From: an uncultured Tateyamaria sp.
Lineage (GTDB): Bacteria > Pseudomonadota > Alphaproteobacteria > Rhodobacterales > Rhodobacteraceae
Assembly (NCBI RefSeq): GCF_947497045.1
Contig: NZ_CANMEU010000005.1
Span: 124,001-188,000, forward strand
DNA: 64,000 bases
Reading direction: 5' to 3'
Position 1 is the stretch's first letter, and every line of letters starts with the position of its first letter. The notes below the pieces were generated by a model. It made no database searches, was not told the origin of the DNA, and saw only the letters and a program-made list of their open reading frames with translations. The translations under genes were made by a program, and so were the position numbers. Below, in pieces: positions 37,172 to 47,235 of the stretch.

Positions 37172-37279
37172 TAGAAAGCTGTTGGTATTCATTTTTTATA
37201 TATCCACATGCCCGCTTCGCCTTGGACGATGCCGCTGTGATAAGGTCTTCTATGGTCGAAATCCAAAGGGGCCTGCCGC

Positions 37280-38233
37280 ATGCACTACACCAGACACGAA
37301 GCGAAAGACTATGCGCGTGAGAATATGCGTGGCATTTGGGCTGCTGCGCTGAACCCGTTCAACGATGACCTCACCTTGGACGAAGCGGGTCTGCGCGCCA
37401 ATATCCGCCATTGGATAGACGATCTGGGCATTCAGGGTCTGTTTGTTGCGGGTAAGCAAGGCGAATTCTGGGCGATGTCTCTGGAAGAACGCAAGCGCAA
37501 CATGGCCATTGCTGTTGACGAATGCGCAGGCAAGGCCGGGACAATCATGTCGATTTCGGATCAGAACCTGAACACGGCGCTCGAGCTTGGCCGCCATGCC
37601 CAAGCATGTGGTGCGGATTATGTCGTGGTGCATGCCCCGATGCTGAGCTTCTGTCAGGATCGCGGGGAGCTGCTGTATCAGTATTACAAGCGCTTTTGCG
37701 ATGAGCTGGATATTGGGATCGCGATGTGGAGCCACCCGGACGCCGGTTATCTGATGCAGCCCGAGGAATGCGCGCGGATTGCGGAACTGCCCAATATCGT
37801 GGCGATCAAATACTCGGTTCCGCGCGAAATGTATGTACGCCTATCCCATATGGTCGGTGACATGATCCACGTCTCGACCTCGGCCGAACATGAATGGCTC
37901 GACAATATTCTTGAACTGGACTGGAAGCTCTACCTCTGTTCATCGCCGCCTTACCAGTTGCAGACCAGAAACGACCAGCGGATGAACGAATACACCCGCC
38001 TCGCCTTTGAAGGCAAAGCGGATGAGGCGCGGCGTGTCTTTGACAGTCTCAACCCGGTGCGCGATGCAATGAAGCGCACAAAACCTGTTGGAAAGCCGAC
38101 GGCCTTTGGCAAATATTGGCAGGATCTGCTGGGTCAGTGTGGAGGCCGCGTGCGTGCGCCAATGCTGGAGCTGACCGAGGCTGAGAAAGAGATCATTCGC
38201 AAAGGGTTTGCAGAATGCGGGCTAAAGCTCTGA
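37280..38233 (+). CDS. DapA-family aldolase/hydratase of unknown substrate
   Basis: This is a 317-residue TIM-barrel protein of the dihydrodipicolinate synthase/N-acetylneuraminate lyase superfamily. It shows the N-terminal GIWAAALNPFNDDLTLDEAGL, the substrate loop GKQGEFWAMSLEERK (where DapA has GTTGE) and the Schiff-base Lys in NIVAIKYSVPREMY. The usual YNxP-type tyrosine segment reads MWSHPDAGYLM, so it is not true DapA. The loop GxxGEFxxxxxEE is closer to hydratase-aldolases acting on aromatic ring-cleavage products. It is first in an apparent operon with a dioxygenase-like cupin and a TRAP transporter. Confidence 0.8.
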   Translation: MHYTRHEAKDYARENMRGIWAAALNPFNDDLTLDEAGLRANIRHWIDDLGIQGLFVAGKQGEFWAMSLEERKRNMAIAVDECAGKAGTIMSISDQNLNTALELGRHAQACGADYVVVHAPMLSFCQDRGELLYQYYKRFCDELDIGIAMWSHPDAGYLMQPEECARIAELPNIVAIKYSVPREMYVRLSHMVGDMIHVSTSAEHEWLDNILELDWKLYLCSSPPYQLQTRNDQRMNEYTRLAFEGKADEARRVFDSLNPVRDAMKRTKPVGKPTAFGKYWQDLLGQCGGRVRAPMLELTEAEKEIIRKGFAECGLKL

Positions 38234-38238
38234 TATAA

Positions 38239-39865
<1,627 letters not shown>

Positions 39866-39886
39866 GGTAACCAAAGCATCAAGACG

Positions 39887-39912
39887 GGGCGCGGGCAGGC
39901 TCGCGCCCTTTT
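39887..39912 (+). terminator. Hairpin between the TRAP binding-protein and membrane genes
   Basis: GGGCGCG (39887-39893) and CGCGCCC (39902-39908) form a perfect 7-base stem with an 8-base loop, followed by TTTT. It sits 21 bases after the binding-protein stop and before the small membrane subunit. It probably stabilises the 3' end of the binding-protein mRNA or partly terminates transcription, giving more binding protein than membrane subunits. Confidence 0.7.
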
Positions 39913-39926
39913 GCTTGGAGATGAGC

Positions 39927-40460
39927 ATGTTATTCAAGGCATCCGCCTTTTGGGCGCGGATTGAAATGTTTGGGGCGGCAGCCTTTGCGGTTTGTGTGAC
40001 GTTGCTCATCCTGCTCAATGTTGTGACGCGGAATGTCGGACAGGCTCTCTTCTGGGTCGACGAACTGGCCATCTATGCCATGGTCTGGATGACCTTTCTG
40101 GGCGCATCTGCCGCCTTGCATCACCGCAGCTCGGTTTCGATTTCACTGATCTCGGACTCGGTTTCGCCTGCCCTGCGCCGGATGATCGGTAAATTCGTGG
40201 ATACGATCGTTTTTGCCTTTTCCGTGATGATGCTGTGGTTTTGCTGGCGCTGGTTTCTGCCGCTCGATCTGATCCGGTCCGGGTTTGATGTGATGGAATT
40301 TCAAGGCAGTACGTTCAATTTCATCTATGCGGAACCCACGCTGACCGTTGGGTTGCCAAAATACCTGTTCTGGCTTGTGATGTGGCTGTTCTCGCTTGGT
40401 GCGACGCTACACTCCGTCGCGCATCTGGTTTCAGGACCGAAACCGGAGGATGCCGCATGA
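39927..40460 (+). CDS. TRAP transporter small membrane subunit (DctQ family)
   Basis: The 177-residue protein has four membrane helices (for example AAAFAVCVTLLILLNVVTRN and KYLFWLVMWLFSLGATLHSV) and the family motif LFWVDELAIYAMVWMTFLGASAALH. DctQ joins the binding protein to the large subunit. I start at the ATG at 39927 because GGAG lies six bases before it; an ATG at 39921 and a TTG at 39915 are in frame. It overlaps the large subunit gene by 4 bases. Confidence 0.9.
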   Translation: MLFKASAFWARIEMFGAAAFAVCVTLLILLNVVTRNVGQALFWVDELAIYAMVWMTFLGASAALHHRSSVSISLISDSVSPALRRMIGKFVDTIVFAFSVMMLWFCWRWFLPLDLIRSGFDVMEFQGSTFNFIYAEPTLTVGLPKYLFWLVMWLFSLGATLHSVAHLVSGPKPEDAA

Positions 40461-41716
40461 GCCCCGTGGTCTTCCTTGTCACCCTGCTGTTGTCTGTTCC
40501 GATTGCCATTGTGCTTGGCGTCACGGCGATCTGGTACATCTGGGAAAGTGGCAACACCATTCTGTTCGACAGCTTTGCCCAAAAGATGTTCGCGGGTCTT
40601 GAGAATTACGGGCTGCTCGCCATTCCCCTCTTTATGCTGACTGGTGAGTTGATGAACGAGGGGGGCATGACCCGCCGTCTTGTCGCCTTGGCGCGGGTGT
40701 TTGTTGGCGGGTTCAGAGGTGGGTTGGCTTATATCAACCTGCTGGCGAACATGTTCATGGCCGCGATCATTGGTTCGGCCACCGCGCAGATTGCCGTCAT
40801 GTCGCGCGCCATGGTGCCTGCGATGAAAGACGAAGGCTATGACGAAGGATTCGCTGCGGCAACGACTGCGGCAGGAGGGTTACTTGCCCCTGTCATTCCA
40901 CCGTCGATGATGTTCGTGATTTTTGGCGTGCTGGCACAGGTCCCTATCGGCGAGATGTTCATCGCGGGGATTATTCCGGGCCTCCTTCTCGCTGTATCCT
41001 TTGCTTTGGTGATTACCCTCATTGGCTGGGTGCAGCAGTTTCCCAAAGGCGAATGGTTGTCGCGGAGAGAAGCGTTCAGCGCTCTGATCTCTGCACTGCC
41101 CGCCATGCTGGTGCCTGTCGCGATCATTGGGGGTATCCTGTTTGGTGTTGCAACGCCGACGGAATCCGCCGCCATCGCATCGCTCATTGCCTTTCTCGTG
41201 GGCTGGCTGATGTACCGTGACCTTGATCCGCGCAAACTGGGTGAGATGTTCTTTCGAACGGCGGCGAACGCCTCAATGATCCTGTTTATGATTGCAGCGG
41301 CCAGCGTCTTTGGCTGGGTCATCATCTATGAAGAATTGCCCCAAAGGCTTGCTGGTCTCATCACCGCAATCACCTCTGATCCGTTCATGTTCCTGCTGAT
41401 CGTGAATTTATCGCTTCTTCTCGTCGGTATGGTGATTGACGGGATCGCGGCCATTATCTTGATCACGCCGATCCTGCTGCCTATTGCGACCGGTTCATAC
41501 GATATCAGCCCCTATCAATTTGGTGTCGTTATCTGCCTGAACCTGGTTTTGGGTCTCCTGACACCACCTGTTGGCATTGGTCTTTATATCGCCTCATCGA
41601 TGAGTGGTGCCAAACCCGGCGCTATCCTGAAATCGCTCTGGCCGTTTTTGCTCGCAGTGGCCGCAGTATTGGGTTTGCTGAGCTATTTCCCGATACTATC
41701 GACGTTTCTGATCTGA
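40457..41716 (+). CDS. TRAP transporter large membrane subunit (DctM family)
   Basis: The 419-residue protein has about 12 membrane helices and the DctM motifs GLLAIPLFMLTGELMNEGGMTRRLV, GSATAQIAVMSRAMVPAMKDEGY and AATTAAGGLLAPVIPPSMMFVIFG, which build the sodium-driven transport path. It starts inside the DctQ stop codon (ATGA overlap). It is the last gene of the DapA-family/3-HAO/TRAP operon. The following ~175 bases to the SorC gene hold only a weak inverted repeat. Confidence 0.94.
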   Translation: MSPVVFLVTLLLSVPIAIVLGVTAIWYIWESGNTILFDSFAQKMFAGLENYGLLAIPLFMLTGELMNEGGMTRRLVALARVFVGGFRGGLAYINLLANMFMAAIIGSATAQIAVMSRAMVPAMKDEGYDEGFAAATTAAGGLLAPVIPPSMMFVIFGVLAQVPIGEMFIAGIIPGLLLAVSFALVITLIGWVQQFPKGEWLSRREAFSALISALPAMLVPVAIIGGILFGVATPTESAAIASLIAFLVGWLMYRDLDPRKLGEMFFRTAANASMILFMIAAASVFGWVIIYEELPQRLAGLITAITSDPFMFLLIVNLSLLLVGMVIDGIAAIILITPILLPIATGSYDISPYQFGVVICLNLVLGLLTPPVGIGLYIASSMSGAKPGAILKSLWPFLLAVAAVLGLLSYFPILSTFLI

Positions 41717-41891
41717 TGCGGGGCCCACTGCGGGGAATCTGAAATCGTCAGATGTTTCGCCTGAAGCAGGCTCATATCCACAATTTGGCAGGCATTTTCG
41801 ATTGATGTGCACACTATGTGTGGCGGTCAAACTGGCGACCCCTTGCAAGGCAGGACAAACGGGTCTTGTCAGAAAAAAGTACTGCCGCCGG

Positions 41892-42872
41892 TCACTCGGC
41901 TTGTCTCAGTAACGCATTTGCAAGCTGTCGGTCGGCACATAGATGGCTCACGTATCCGCCTGCAATAGCGGCGCGGGTTGCGGTGGCCCGGTCTTCTCCG
42001 CAGACGACCAATAGGCGCTTCCGTGCTGCGCGGATGTTGTTAAGGCTCGTCGATACCAAACGCTCGGACGGGGGCAAGGCAAGTTCATTGCCCTGCGCAT
42101 TGATATAGCGGCAACACATAATACCGACGACACCGGCCTTTTGTGCAGCAGTCAATTCATCCACACCGGCCATACCGGCGGCAACAAGATGCGTGTCTTG
42201 TGACATATTCCCGATGGAATAGATCACCAGATCAAGGGATCTCAGCCGGTCCATCTGGGCTGCAATCGTCGGCTCTTGCCGCAGGGCTACGGCGAGCTCC
42301 GCCGTCGAGACAATCGCGGGGGCGTGCAACGTATAGCATTGCGCGCCGATTTGATTGGCGATCTGAATGGCGCAGGTCTCGGATGCAGGCACGCGGCCTG
42401 AAATCATCGATCCGATCAACTGGCTGACTTCGGCACCCTCGACACGCGCGCGCGGCAATGCGCTTGAAAGGGCATGAACCGTCTCACCCCATGCCACGCC
42501 AACTTTGTCGCCTGGTTCGATGATATTCAGAAAGGCGGTCGCAGACACACGCCCAAGCTGTCGCAACGTTGCGGCGCGATCGACCTCGGTTCCGGTAAAC
42601 GCATCGGAAATATAGACGTCGTCTAACCCGAATTTTTCACACAACTCGCGCGACAGAGTGCTTTCGGCCAGATGTTGGCCGCCCACATGAATTTCGACGA
42701 TGCCCTCTTCGCGCGCGTCGCGCAGCAGATTGACGACCGTAACCCGCGACACCTGAAGGCGCTTGGCAATCTCCGACTGGGTCATCCCCTCGCCGTAATA
42801 AAGCAGCGCGACGTTCGACAATTGCGTCGTCCGGTTGCCGTCTTTTGAAAAGGTGCCGCCTGTTTTGTTCAT
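41892..42872 (-). CDS. SorC-family transcriptional regulator
   Basis: The 326-residue protein has an N-terminal helix-turn-helix (GEGMTQSEIAKRLQVSRVTVVNLLRDA) and a SorC sugar-phosphate-sensing domain (GRVSATAFLNIIEPGDKVGVAWGETVHAL; ICAIQIANQIGA-type segment; LLVVCGEDRATATRAAIAGGYVSHL). SorC regulators such as EryD and SorC bind phosphorylated sugars. It is the last gene of the kinase-dehydrogenase-aldolase operon, 3 bases after the aldolase, and probably controls this operon and the divergent ABC transporter. Confidence 0.92.
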   Translation of the reverse strand: MNKTGGTFSKDGNRTTQLSNVALLYYGEGMTQSEIAKRLQVSRVTVVNLLRDAREEGIVEIHVGGQHLAESTLSRELCEKFGLDDVYISDAFTGTEVDRAATLRQLGRVSATAFLNIIEPGDKVGVAWGETVHALSSALPRARVEGAEVSQLIGSMISGRVPASETCAIQIANQIGAQCYTLHAPAIVSTAELAVALRQEPTIAAQMDRLRSLDLVIYSIGNMSQDTHLVAAGMAGVDELTAAQKAGVVGIMCCRYINAQGNELALPPSERLVSTSLNNIRAARKRLLVVCGEDRATATRAAIAGGYVSHLCADRQLANALLRQAE

Positions 42873-42875
42873 AGG

Positions 42876-43541
42876 TCAGCTGTTGATCTTCTTTTGCCCG
42901 GTCTGTCCATAGTTTTCCCTAAACCAGCTATAGCAACGGTCGATTTCTTCCTGAGGCAGTTCTTTGATGGGTCCGCGCGTCAGGGCCAAATGCGTCGTCA
43001 TGGCCGCTTCTTCGAGGTACATTGCGATACTGGTCGCTTCGCTTGCGGATTTGCCCATTGTAAAGACGCCGTGTGCTTTCACCAGAACCGCCCACCCACC
43101 ATCAGCGGCGTCGATGATAGCCTGGCCGGTGTCCACCTCGCCGGGGGTGGCATAGCGCGAACATGGCACGTCACGGCCCAGAATGTGGGTAATGGGCGTC
43201 AGCACGGCCGGGATACGTTCGCCCCGTGCGGCAAAGCTGCTGGCATAGGGCGAGTGGGTGTGGGTAATGCCAAGGACATCCGCCCGGTGTCGATAGACAA
43301 ACAGATGGATGCCCGTGTCGACGGAGGGCTTCATCTTGCCCTCAACGACATTCCCGTCGAGGTCCACGACCACCATCGTCTCAGGCGTCAGTTTGGCAAA
43401 CTTGACGCCCGAGGGTTTGATAACGACCAGTCCGGTTGCTGCATCACGACCCGACACATTGCCACCCGACCCCACCACCAGCCCATTGGCGGGCAATTCG
43501 TGGTTCTGGGCGCAGACTTCTTCCTTGAGGGCTTCAAGCAT
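42876..43541 (-). CDS. Class II aldolase / L-ribulose-5-phosphate 4-epimerase family protein
   Basis: The 221-residue protein shows the AraD/FucA fold: phosphate-binding GLVVGSGGNVSGRD, zinc ligands in ITHTHSPYASSFAARGE (HTH) and a later His in VLVKAHGVFTMGKSASEA. It could be an epimerase or a sugar-phosphate aldolase; the sequence cannot separate these. I use the ATG at 43541 because GGAG lies six bases before it; ATG at 43553 is in frame but lacks a ribosome binding site. It overlaps the upstream dehydrogenase gene by 8 bases. Confidence 0.88.
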   Translation of the reverse strand: MLEALKEEVCAQNHELPANGLVVGSGGNVSGRDAATGLVVIKPSGVKFAKLTPETMVVVDLDGNVVEGKMKPSVDTGIHLFVYRHRADVLGITHTHSPYASSFAARGERIPAVLTPITHILGRDVPCSRYATPGEVDTGQAIIDAADGGWAVLVKAHGVFTMGKSASEATSIAMYLEEAAMTTHLALTRGPIKELPQEEIDRCYSWFRENYGQTGQKKINS

Positions 43542-44580
43542 CGGGAACTCCATGCGGGTAAACAACGATCTTCAAAGACTTCTCGGCCTCCACAAGCATA
43601 CGGAACGCCTTGGCGCTGTCTGCGATATCAAAGCGGTGCGAAATCGCATCCCGCGCGTTTATCCTGCCTGCCTCAAGCAGCCGGATGTAGCTGTAGGTGT
43701 CGGTGTGGTCTGACGAATAGCGCGAGGTGATCGTGATCTGGTCAAAATAGGCCTTGTGGCCGTTCTGGACCCAATCGGTTTCAGGCGGCATCGGCGCGCC
43801 CAGATGCAGGCAGCCGCCGACCTCAACAAGCGCGAGCGCCTGATCCCACGCGGCCGGGAAGGGCGCAATGACAATCACCGTATCTGCAAGACGCCCATTG
43901 TTGAGCGCGCGCATGGCCGCTACGGCGTCCTCCGACTTCGGGTTGATCGTATGGGTCGCACCAAAGTGGCGCGCCTTGCCCAGCCGCCAATCGGAGAAAT
44001 CCAGTGCCACGACTTTGCCAGCCCCAAACAAGGGTGACATATGGACGAAACCCTGGCCCATAAACCCTGCGCCGACCACAGCCACGGTATCGCCGGGCTG
44101 GATATTGCAGACCTTGAGGCCGGACAGCACGCAGGACCACGGTTCGATCGTTACGGCCTCTTCGTCAGTGATGCCGTCAGGCAGTTTATGGGTATCCATC
44201 GCCAAATGCTGGGCTGTGACGCGGAAATAGTCACAGACCCCGCCGGGGTCGAGCCGCATGGTCTTGTAAAAGGGATCGCGCGTGAAATGGCCGCGGCGCG
44301 ACAGATGGCTGTTCACGCGGCCCACGTGGTGGTTCACGAACACCCGGTCACCGACCTTGTAATCCGTGACGCCCGCGCCGATCTCGACCACCTCACCGGA
44401 GGGCTCATGGCCAAGAACCTTGGGTTCGGTCTTGTACCACGCCATTGTCTCGCCTCCGCACAGGCCGCAGGCGCGGGTTTTGAGGAGAAGCTCACCGGGG
44501 CCGATTTCCGGCACCGGCACGTCTTCCACACGGATATCGTCGATGGCGTATTGAACGGCAGCGCGCATCATGTTGGACAT
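43534..44580 (-). CDS. Zinc-type alcohol/polyol dehydrogenase lacking the structural zinc cysteines
   Basis: This is a 348-residue medium-chain dehydrogenase. It has the catalytic Cys in CGLCGGETM, the GHEPSGEVVEIG motif and the NAD(P) motif VVGAGFMGQGFVHM. Where classical enzymes have four closely spaced cysteines for structural zinc, this one reads VNHHVGRVNSHLSRRGHF. Neighbours (FGGY kinase 2 bases upstream and class II aldolase downstream) suggest it oxidises a polyol or sugar acid before phosphorylation. The AAAGGGGCC box fixes the start. Confidence 0.88.
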   Translation of the reverse strand: MSNMMRAAVQYAIDDIRVEDVPVPEIGPGELLLKTRACGLCGGETMAWYKTEPKVLGHEPSGEVVEIGAGVTDYKVGDRVFVNHHVGRVNSHLSRRGHFTRDPFYKTMRLDPGGVCDYFRVTAQHLAMDTHKLPDGITDEEAVTIEPWSCVLSGLKVCNIQPGDTVAVVGAGFMGQGFVHMSPLFGAGKVVALDFSDWRLGKARHFGATHTINPKSEDAVAAMRALNNGRLADTVIVIAPFPAAWDQALALVEVGGCLHLGAPMPPETDWVQNGHKAYFDQITITSRYSSDHTDTYSYIRLLEAGRINARDAISHRFDIADSAKAFRMLVEAEKSLKIVVYPHGVPDA

Positions 44581-44582
44581 GG

Positions 44583-46082
44583 TCAGGCCCCTTTCGAGTA
44601 GTTGATGTTTTGCATCGCGTCAGACAACACGACGAAGCGATGGTATGGGTCTTGATGCGCGGCATGTGCGGCTGGATCGCAAACATAACGCGTGATTTCA
44701 CTGGGTCGTCGGGTCAGAGTGAAAACGTCTTTGCCGTTGATCGCTGCACGCCCAAGACACGCCGCGCCCCACAGACCCAGATCTGACGCCGGGTTGACGA
44801 GTACGTCTTGTCCGATGACATCGGCGATGATCTGGCACCAGACGTCATTGCGCGCGCCCCCGCCGGTCAGATGCACCGGGGCTCGGGGCAATCCGCCTTC
44901 GGCCTCGAAACAGTGGCGCAAGCTGTAGGCCGTGCCTTCCATGACGGCCCGTCCCAGCTCGCCTTTGGTGGTTGACTGGGACATGCCGATAAAGGACGAC
45001 CGGATGGATGGATTGACGAACGGTGCGCGTTCCCCGTTCAGATAGGGCAAAAACGTCACGCCGTTTGCGCCGATGGGAACGTCCTGCACCAGCGCGTTCA
45101 GCTTTGCCGCGATATCGCCCGCACATTCGCCACCAAGGCTTTGGGGATGTAGGCTGGAAAACCAGTCAAAGGCCGCAGCCCCGGTGGAGGGGGCCAGAAT
45201 GCGCAGGATCGCAGGGCCAGCGGCATGCAGTGTCGCGGCGGCAATTGGCGGGGTGCGGAGTGCCACCGCATCGCGCAACAGGGTGACGACAGCAGTCGTA
45301 CCCAAGATCATCATGGCATCGCCGGGTTCTGACAGGCCAAGCCCTGCGACCATTGCTGCGATATCAAGTGTTGCCACGGAAACGGGCGTGCCTTCGCGCA
45401 ACCCGGTTTGCGCCGCCACATTCGCTGTGAGAGTCCCCAACAGGGTTGTCGCAGATCGGGGATCGGGGAGCTTGTCCTCCAAATCCTCGCACTCAAGGGC
45501 ATTGAGCGCTGCACCGTAGCTGCGGGCCTTCAGGTCAAGAAACGGGATTGACGCATTGGCAAAATCGGTACTCACAACGCCTGTCAGTTGCGCCCCGATC
45601 CAGTCACCGCAGGTGACCACATGGGCAACTTTTGCGGCGGCCTCGGGTTCACAGGTGCGCAACCAGCGCCAGCCTAAGGCCGACGTGCCGGGCCAAAGCG
45701 CCGTGTGGCAGCCGTGACTGACCGCATCAAGGGCCCCAACCGCACCGAGTGTCGCAAGATCAGCTATCAAGGCGGGTCGTGTGTCGGACCAAAGGATCGC
45801 ATTGCGCACTGGCTGTGCCATATCATCAAGCGGCCAAAACCCGTCACCCTGTGCGCAGACCCCGATTGAGCTTACATCATTGGTGTCAATCTGTCGGCTC
45901 AGATCCGTCAAACACAGCGCAACAGTATTCCACACATCTGTTGGATCCTGTTCATTGATGCCATCGGCCAGGCGGATCACTTTTGCCGCATGATCTGATT
46001 GCGCCACAAGGGCGCCATCCGCGCGATATGCCGCTGCCTTAATGCTTGTTGTTCCAACATCCAGACCGATTGTCAGTGGCAT
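44583..46082 (-). CDS. FGGY-family carbohydrate kinase
   Basis: This is a 499-residue sugar or polyol kinase. The N-terminus is LTIGLDVGTTSIKAAAYRADG, and the C-terminal part holds FLPYLNGERAPFVNPSIRSSF and LTGGGARNDVWCQIIADVIGQ with the ATP-binding GGG. The similarity is to xylulokinase-like members; the actual sugar is not evident. It is the first gene of the operon FGGY-ADH-aldolase-SorC and diverges from the ABC transporter binding-protein gene. A GAAGGAG ribosome binding site precedes the ATG. Confidence 0.92.
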   Translation of the reverse strand: MPLTIGLDVGTTSIKAAAYRADGALVAQSDHAAKVIRLADGINEQDPTDVWNTVALCLTDLSRQIDTNDVSSIGVCAQGDGFWPLDDMAQPVRNAILWSDTRPALIADLATLGAVGALDAVSHGCHTALWPGTSALGWRWLRTCEPEAAAKVAHVVTCGDWIGAQLTGVVSTDFANASIPFLDLKARSYGAALNALECEDLEDKLPDPRSATTLLGTLTANVAAQTGLREGTPVSVATLDIAAMVAGLGLSEPGDAMMILGTTAVVTLLRDAVALRTPPIAAATLHAAGPAILRILAPSTGAAAFDWFSSLHPQSLGGECAGDIAAKLNALVQDVPIGANGVTFLPYLNGERAPFVNPSIRSSFIGMSQSTTKGELGRAVMEGTAYSLRHCFEAEGGLPRAPVHLTGGGARNDVWCQIIADVIGQDVLVNPASDLGLWGAACLGRAAINGKDVFTLTRRPSEITRYVCDPAAHAAHQDPYHRFVVLSDAMQNINYSKGA

Positions 46083-46107
46083 TCCGTACTCCTTCGCGCC
46101 TTAAACA

Positions 46108-46140
46108 TGTGAAATAAAAATTGACATTTGTAAACAACTT
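46108..46140. promoter_or_regulatory. Divergent kinase/ABC transporter promoter region with repeated motif
   Basis: The AT-rich spacer between the divergent operons holds a possible -35 (TTGACA at 46121-46126) and two similar motifs, ACATGTGAAA and ACATTTGTAAA, the latter within TTTGTAAACAA, a near-palindrome (TTGT-n2-ACAA). This is the likely binding region for the SorC regulator. ACATTTG also occurs upstream of the split transketolase genes (54084). Assignment is by position and short similarity only. Confidence 0.3.
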
Positions 46141-46198
46141 TGGTTTCCCTTTTGCAGTAGGTGACGAAAAAGGCACCTGGAATCCAAGGGAGGAATTC

Positions 46199-47170
46199 AT
46201 GACAAATTTTGGAAAGGCTATTATTGCCAGTGTCGTGGTCAGCTTTGCCGCGCCGGCCTGGGCGGATGAACACGTGAGTCTTGAAGGCAAAACAATCGGA
46301 GTGGCTGTTGTTGGCACCCAGCACTTCTGGGACCGTGAGGCGTTTAACGGCGCCACCAGCACCATCGAAGAATTGGGCGGCACGGTTGTTCCGGTCGATG
46401 GCGGTCGCGACAATCAGGTGCACGCAGACAACCATGACATTCTGTTGAATAACGAAGTTGATGCTGTGATCTCGATCCTTGGCGACGGCGCGGTGGAGCC
46501 CAAGTTCGAGGCTCTGAAAGGTGCGGGTATTCCGGTATTTACTGTTGATCACCCAAGCCCCCACGCAGTGAATAACACGACTTCCGACAACTACTATATG
46601 GGCACCACAATCGGTCGCTATATGGCGGATGCGATTGGTGGTGAGGGCAAGGTCGCTGTCTTCAATGCGTTCGAAGGGGCGCTGCGTATCTGCGGCATCC
46701 GCACCGGACTTTGGAAATACGTTCTGCAAGACTATCCTGGGATTGAAATCATCCAGCCGGAGCTGGCAGAGGAATTCGCCAATGCGCCGGAAAATGCCCG
46801 CATCCAGACGCTCGACCTGCTGAGCCAGTATCCCGAAGGTGAGCTTGATGCGATCCACGTCGGTTGCTGGGACCAGCCGGCCATTGGTGTGGTGCAGGCG
46901 CTTGAAGAAGCAGGCCGCACAGACGTTCTGGTTACCGCCCTTGATGGTGGTCCGGATACGCTTGAGATCATGGCGGAAGACGGATCACCCTTTGTGGCGA
47001 ACGTTGCACAGCAGCCAAACCTGATCGGGTCCACCGCCGCCATGAACGTGGCGCGCCACTTTGCTGGCGAAACGCTGTTGCCGCAGACATATGTCGAGGT
47101 GGTCCCGGTGAACGGGCAGGCCGAGGCCAAAGCCGCCTATGAGCAACTGGGGTACGGCACGCTCGAATAA
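46199..47170 (+). CDS. Sugar ABC transporter substrate-binding protein (ribose type)
   Basis: This is a 323-residue periplasmic protein of the RbsB/type I group, with signal peptide (FGKAIIASVVVSFAAPAWA). It has the repeats typical of pentose binders: IGVAVVGTQHFWDREAFNGA, LLNNEVDAVISILGDGAVEP, PVFTVDHPSPHA and VGCWDQPAIGVVQALEEAG. AAGGGAGGA precedes the ATG. It diverges from the FGGY kinase operon and is followed by an intercistronic hairpin. The ligand is presumably a sugar or polyol used by the nearby kinase. Confidence 0.93.
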   Translation: MTNFGKAIIASVVVSFAAPAWADEHVSLEGKTIGVAVVGTQHFWDREAFNGATSTIEELGGTVVPVDGGRDNQVHADNHDILLNNEVDAVISILGDGAVEPKFEALKGAGIPVFTVDHPSPHAVNNTTSDNYYMGTTIGRYMADAIGGEGKVAVFNAFEGALRICGIRTGLWKYVLQDYPGIEIIQPELAEEFANAPENARIQTLDLLSQYPEGELDAIHVGCWDQPAIGVVQALEEAGRTDVLVTALDGGPDTLEIMAEDGSPFVANVAQQPNLIGSTAAMNVARHFAGETLLPQTYVEVVPVNGQAEAKAAYEQLGYGTLE

Positions 47171-47188
47171 CGACTGGATTTGACGAAT

Positions 47189-47216
47189 AAGGGCGGCGGG
47201 GCAACTCGCCGCCCTT
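47189..47216 (+). terminator. Intercistronic hairpin after the sugar-binding-protein gene
   Basis: AAGGGCGGCG (47189-47198) and CGCCGCCCTT (47207-47216) form a perfect 10-base stem with an 8-base loop, 18 bases after the stop and 20 bases before the ATPase gene. Such hairpins after binding-protein genes usually protect the 3' end or attenuate transcription, so that the binding protein is made in excess. Confidence 0.75.
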
Positions 47217-47235
47217 TGATCTAAGGAACTGTTTC

